DNA of 11,035 nt from Clostridiales bacterium UBA6363 (GTDB lineage: Bacteria; Bacillota; Clostridia; UBA1381): assembly GCA_002438865.1 (NCBI GenBank), contig DJRJ01000017.1:1-11035 (forward strand), written 5' to 3'. The notes beneath the pieces are model-generated. The model had not been told where the DNA came from. It did no database searches and was given only the letters and a program-made list of their open reading frames with translations. The translations under genes and the position numbers were made by a program. Shown here piece by piece: positions 8,850 to 11,035 of the stretch (position 1 is its first letter; every line of letters begins with the position of its first letter).

Positions 8850-8879
8850 GACAGCGTGCCGCCAAAGCGGCACACTGTC
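8850..8879 (-). promoter_or_regulatory. Intercistronic stem-loop (possible partial terminator or mRNA-stabilising hairpin)
   Basis: Thirteen bases on each side (8850-8862 and 8867-8879) pair around a four-base loop. Read as minus-strand RNA, the only non-Watson-Crick pair is a G-U wobble; read as plus-strand RNA it would be a C-A mismatch, so the structure fits transcription with the genes. It starts 10 bases after the stop codon at 8890. The sequence after it (ATTAATACAAG) lacks a proper T run, so full intrinsic termination is doubtful. It could set a lower level for downstream genes or protect the upstream message. No separate promoter was recognised between it and the next gene. Confidence 0.65.
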
Positions 8880-8889
8880 TGCCTTATTG

Positions 8890-11035
8890 TTATTCGTTCT
8901 TAGCTGAATTTACTGCGCTTATGATTGCGTCCGCATTTTCAACGCCGTCCGGAACATATGCATTTGTTATGCTTGCGCCGGTCATAAGCTTATAGATGTA
9001 TGCCGAAGCAAAGAATTTACCTGCCGTGTTAAGATTACAGCCGTCAGCCGCCATAAGGAGCGAACCATCCAAAGTGTACTCACACATTGCATTTCCCGTA
9101 AGAATTTTTGTTCCGCCGAGTGCCTTTGCTATATAATCCGATGATGTCTGAGATGTGTACAATGATGATGCAAAATCCGTATATCCGTTTTCATCAAAGA
9201 ATGCCTTTTCTTCATCAGATGCGTTTTCTATGTAATCTGCCGTGTAGCCCCAAGCCTCGTTTGCAAAGAGAGCCGCATTCGGAGCACCTGCTTTGATTGC
9301 CTCGGCAATGCTCGGTAACTGTGTTGCGTGTTTTCCGCCTATGTAATAATCATAGAATTCGGCATACTGCGGTTTGTCCTGAATAATTACATATTTCCAG
9401 TCGCCCGATGCGAGTATTTCGCTTAATGTGTATACACCGCTTGCGGCAGAACCGTTTACAACCTTTGTGAATACGTCTGCCTCAAGATTGTTGTAAAGAC
9501 CCGCCATCGTAAGACCGTTTACATATGCGTTTGTAACGTTCAGGCTTTTGCCTGCGCCTGCCGCTATTTCATCGAGTAAATCCGATGACTGTAATGAAAA
9601 TTCATCGCCGATAACAAGTACCTCGTCGCCCTTTTCGCCGATAAATTTGTCATCGCACTGCGGTGTGCCGTCTGCGTTCCAGATGAAAGCTCTTACTGTG
9701 TCTGTCTTTGTAACGTTTTCAAGTGTAACAGTCTTTACTTCGCCGTCTCCGAGAGGTACGGTCTTAACCGACTTTAACACTCCGTCCTTTCCGAATACTG
9801 CGGCATATCCTCTGTTACCCGATACTCTTGACATAAGGTCTGCTTCGATTGTTCCGTCTATTGTATACGCTGCTTCCGTGCGTGTATCGCCCTCTGCCGA
9901 ATAGAATCCGATTGTTGACAGAACGGGAATTGTTACTACTGTTTCAACCAATGTTGATTCAAGACCGTATGCTGTTGATACCGTCTTTACCGAATATGTG
10001 TAATCACCGCTGCGGAGAGTATCTGTATCGGTATACTCTGTTCCTGTTGTTTCGCCTATCTTTCTGCCGTTTCTGTAAACCTCATATTTTGCAACGTCTG
10101 TATCTGTTGATGCTTTCCATGAAAGCGTTACTGTGTTGTTATTGTTTACAGCGCCTTCAAGCTTGCGTACACCTGAGGGAGCAACAAATTCGATGTTGTT
10201 AATCTTTGCTTCAAACTTCACGCTGTTATGTGCGTCTGTACGTGCTATACCTGCTGTCTTTATAAGAGCCGGATTAAAGGTATTTTCATGATCGTCAGTT
10301 GATAACCTACTCGAACTGAGCTTGCTTGCCTGCTTATTAAAGGTTGAATTGCTTGCAAATTCCGAAAGCGGAACAATTATTGTCTGATAACCGCCCTTTG
10401 TGCTGTCATAGTAATCCTTAAGCGGTACGCCGGCAAAGCTTACAGACATATAGTTGCCCTCTCCGTTCTTCCATTTTCCGTCTTTCCATCGTGAATTTTC
10501 CGCTTCAAGCGCCGTAGTATCGTCAAAATTTGTATTCCATGCATATGCGCCGTCCTGATAGAATCCCAAAGCATATAAATCTTTGTAGTAACCGATCGTA
10601 AGATATACGCCGTCAAGATTTTGATTTGTTGCGTCTACCGAGAATACAGCTTTACCGTTATCCATATAATTTCTTGCGTCAATAACCGCACCCTGATGAG
10701 CGTCTGTTTTTTCATTGTATTTCGGAGCAAATCCGGCATATCCCCAGCCGCTCAGCTTTTCGATTACGCCGTATGTACCGTCGGGGTTCGTGGTTAAACC
10801 GTTGAACTGATAATCGGGGTAAGCGGGAGCAACACGCTTAACCATATCACCCTCGGCAATTGTATTGTCATTCATTGTGATAACTGCCGCACCGTCGGCG
10901 AATTTTACCGTGTTATTTGCTTCATAATCTCCAGATTTGATCACATATCCCGATCCGTATGCGTACATTCTTAAATCGTCTGTTTCTTTTTCCGCACTTT
11001 CCAGAACCGTAAAGAGTTTTTCTCTTACCGATGAT
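8890..11035 (-). CDS. Modular secreted protein with C-terminal SGNH-fold (DUF4886-like) domain, 5' end outside window
   Basis: The frame stays open past the first visible ATG (10968) to the right edge. That ATG has no ribosome site and the 22 codons before it read as ordinary protein, so the gene starts beyond the window. Numbering from that Met, residues about 52-262 form a beta-sandwich like those in the next gene (IIVPLSEF at 197-204), 265-347 a fibronectin III domain (YEVYRNGRKIGET), and 350-440 an Ig-like domain ending AFIWNADGTPQ, common in clostridial surface proteins. Residues 448-692 resemble DUF4886, an SGNH hydrolase relative: VLVIGDEFS, then VNGLT, then TLSEILASGDWKYVIIQ, then APNAALFANEAWGY, then DGCNLNTAGKFFASAYIYKLMTG. 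Family members usually carry GNS and DGxH at the first and last blocks; here they read GDE (Glu456) and DGCN (Asn645), so the nucleophile and catalytic His appear lost. Gly485 and Gln530 remain. It may bind an acylated glycan rather than cleave it. No SLH domain is in the visible part. Confidence 0.9.
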   Translation of the reverse strand, partial: SSVREKLFTVLESAEKETDDLRMYAYGSGYVIKSGDYEANNTVKFADGAAVITMNDNTIAEGDMVKRVAPAYPDYQFNGLTTNPDGTYGVIEKLSGWGYAGFAPKYNEKTDAHQGAVIDARNYMDNGKAVFSVDATNQNLDGVYLTIGYYKDLYALGFYQDGAYAWNTNFDDTTALEAENSRWKDGKWKNGEGNYMSVSFAGVPLKDYYDSTKGGYQTIIVPLSEFASNSTFNKQASKLSSSRLSTDDHENTFNPALIKTAGIARTDAHNSVKFEAKINNIEFVAPSGVRKLEGAVNNNNTVTLSWKASTDTDVAKYEVYRNGRKIGETTGTEYTDTDTLRSGDYTYSVKTVSTAYGLESTLVETVVTIPVLSTIGFYSAEGDTRTEAAYTIDGTIEADLMSRVSGNRGYAAVFGKDGVLKSVKTVPLGDGEVKTVTLENVTKTDTVRAFIWNADGTPQCDDKFIGEKGDEVLVIGDEFSLQSSDLLDEIAAGAGKSLNVTNAYVNGLTMAGLYNNLEADVFTKVVNGSAASGVYTLSEILASGDWKYVIIQDKPQYAEFYDYYIGGKHATQLPSIAEAIKAGAPNAALFANEAWGYTADYIENASDEEKAFFDENGYTDFASSLYTSQTSSDYIAKALGGTKILTGNAMCEYTLDGSLLMAADGCNLNTAGKFFASAYIYKLMTGASITNAYVPDGVENADAIISAVNSAKNE

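Noticed and set aside
8814..8873. A longer start for the large SLH protein at a GTG codon (8873), adding 20 residues.
   Set aside because: The extension would lie in front of a clean signal peptide, begins inside the stem-loop, and has no ribosome site. GGGAGG fits the ATG at 8813.
10966..10968. The ATG at 10968 as the true start of the SGNH-domain gene.
   Set aside because: The frame continues open to the window edge, no ribosome site or signal peptide is present there, and the upstream codons look like protein.

Overview
All genes in this window lie on the minus strand, so the layout is best read from right to left. Four long coding regions sit one after another with gaps of 76, 25 and 32 bases, which suggests one operon. 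All, or all whose N-terminus is visible, look exported. S-layer homology (SLH) domains, fibronectin III modules, a cohesin-like module and purine-rich Shine-Dalgarno sites point to a Gram-positive member of the Clostridia (Bacillota) that breaks down polysaccharides and lives in the gut or on plant fibre. The exact genus cannot be read from the window.

In transcription order: (1) 11035-8890, 5'-truncated, a beta-sandwich module, a fibronectin III domain, an Ig-like domain and a C-terminal SGNH-fold (DUF4886-like) domain that seems to lack its catalytic Ser and His. (2) 8813-4329, a 1494-residue surface protein with several carbohydrate-binding-like beta-sandwiches, four fibronectin III domains, a bacterial Ig-like domain, a cohesin-like domain and three C-terminal SLH domains. 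(3) 4303-1697, an 868-residue protein with N-terminal SLH-like repeats and a long beta-rich region of unknown function. (4) 1664 to the left edge, 3'-truncated, a secreted clan GH-A type glycoside hydrolase with an N-terminal beta-sandwich and the acid/base Asn-Glu pair visible.

Taken together, the window looks like part of a locus for building and loading a polysaccharide-handling cell surface. SLH proteins tie binding modules to the wall, and a secreted glycosidase is encoded beside them. The substrate is not evident. The only clear nucleic-acid element besides ribosome binding sites is a strong stem-loop between genes 1 and 2. No RNA genes, insertion sequences, CRISPR arrays or phage genes were seen, and no gene-free stretch exceeds 76 bases. 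The plus-strand open frames are shadows of the minus-strand genes.
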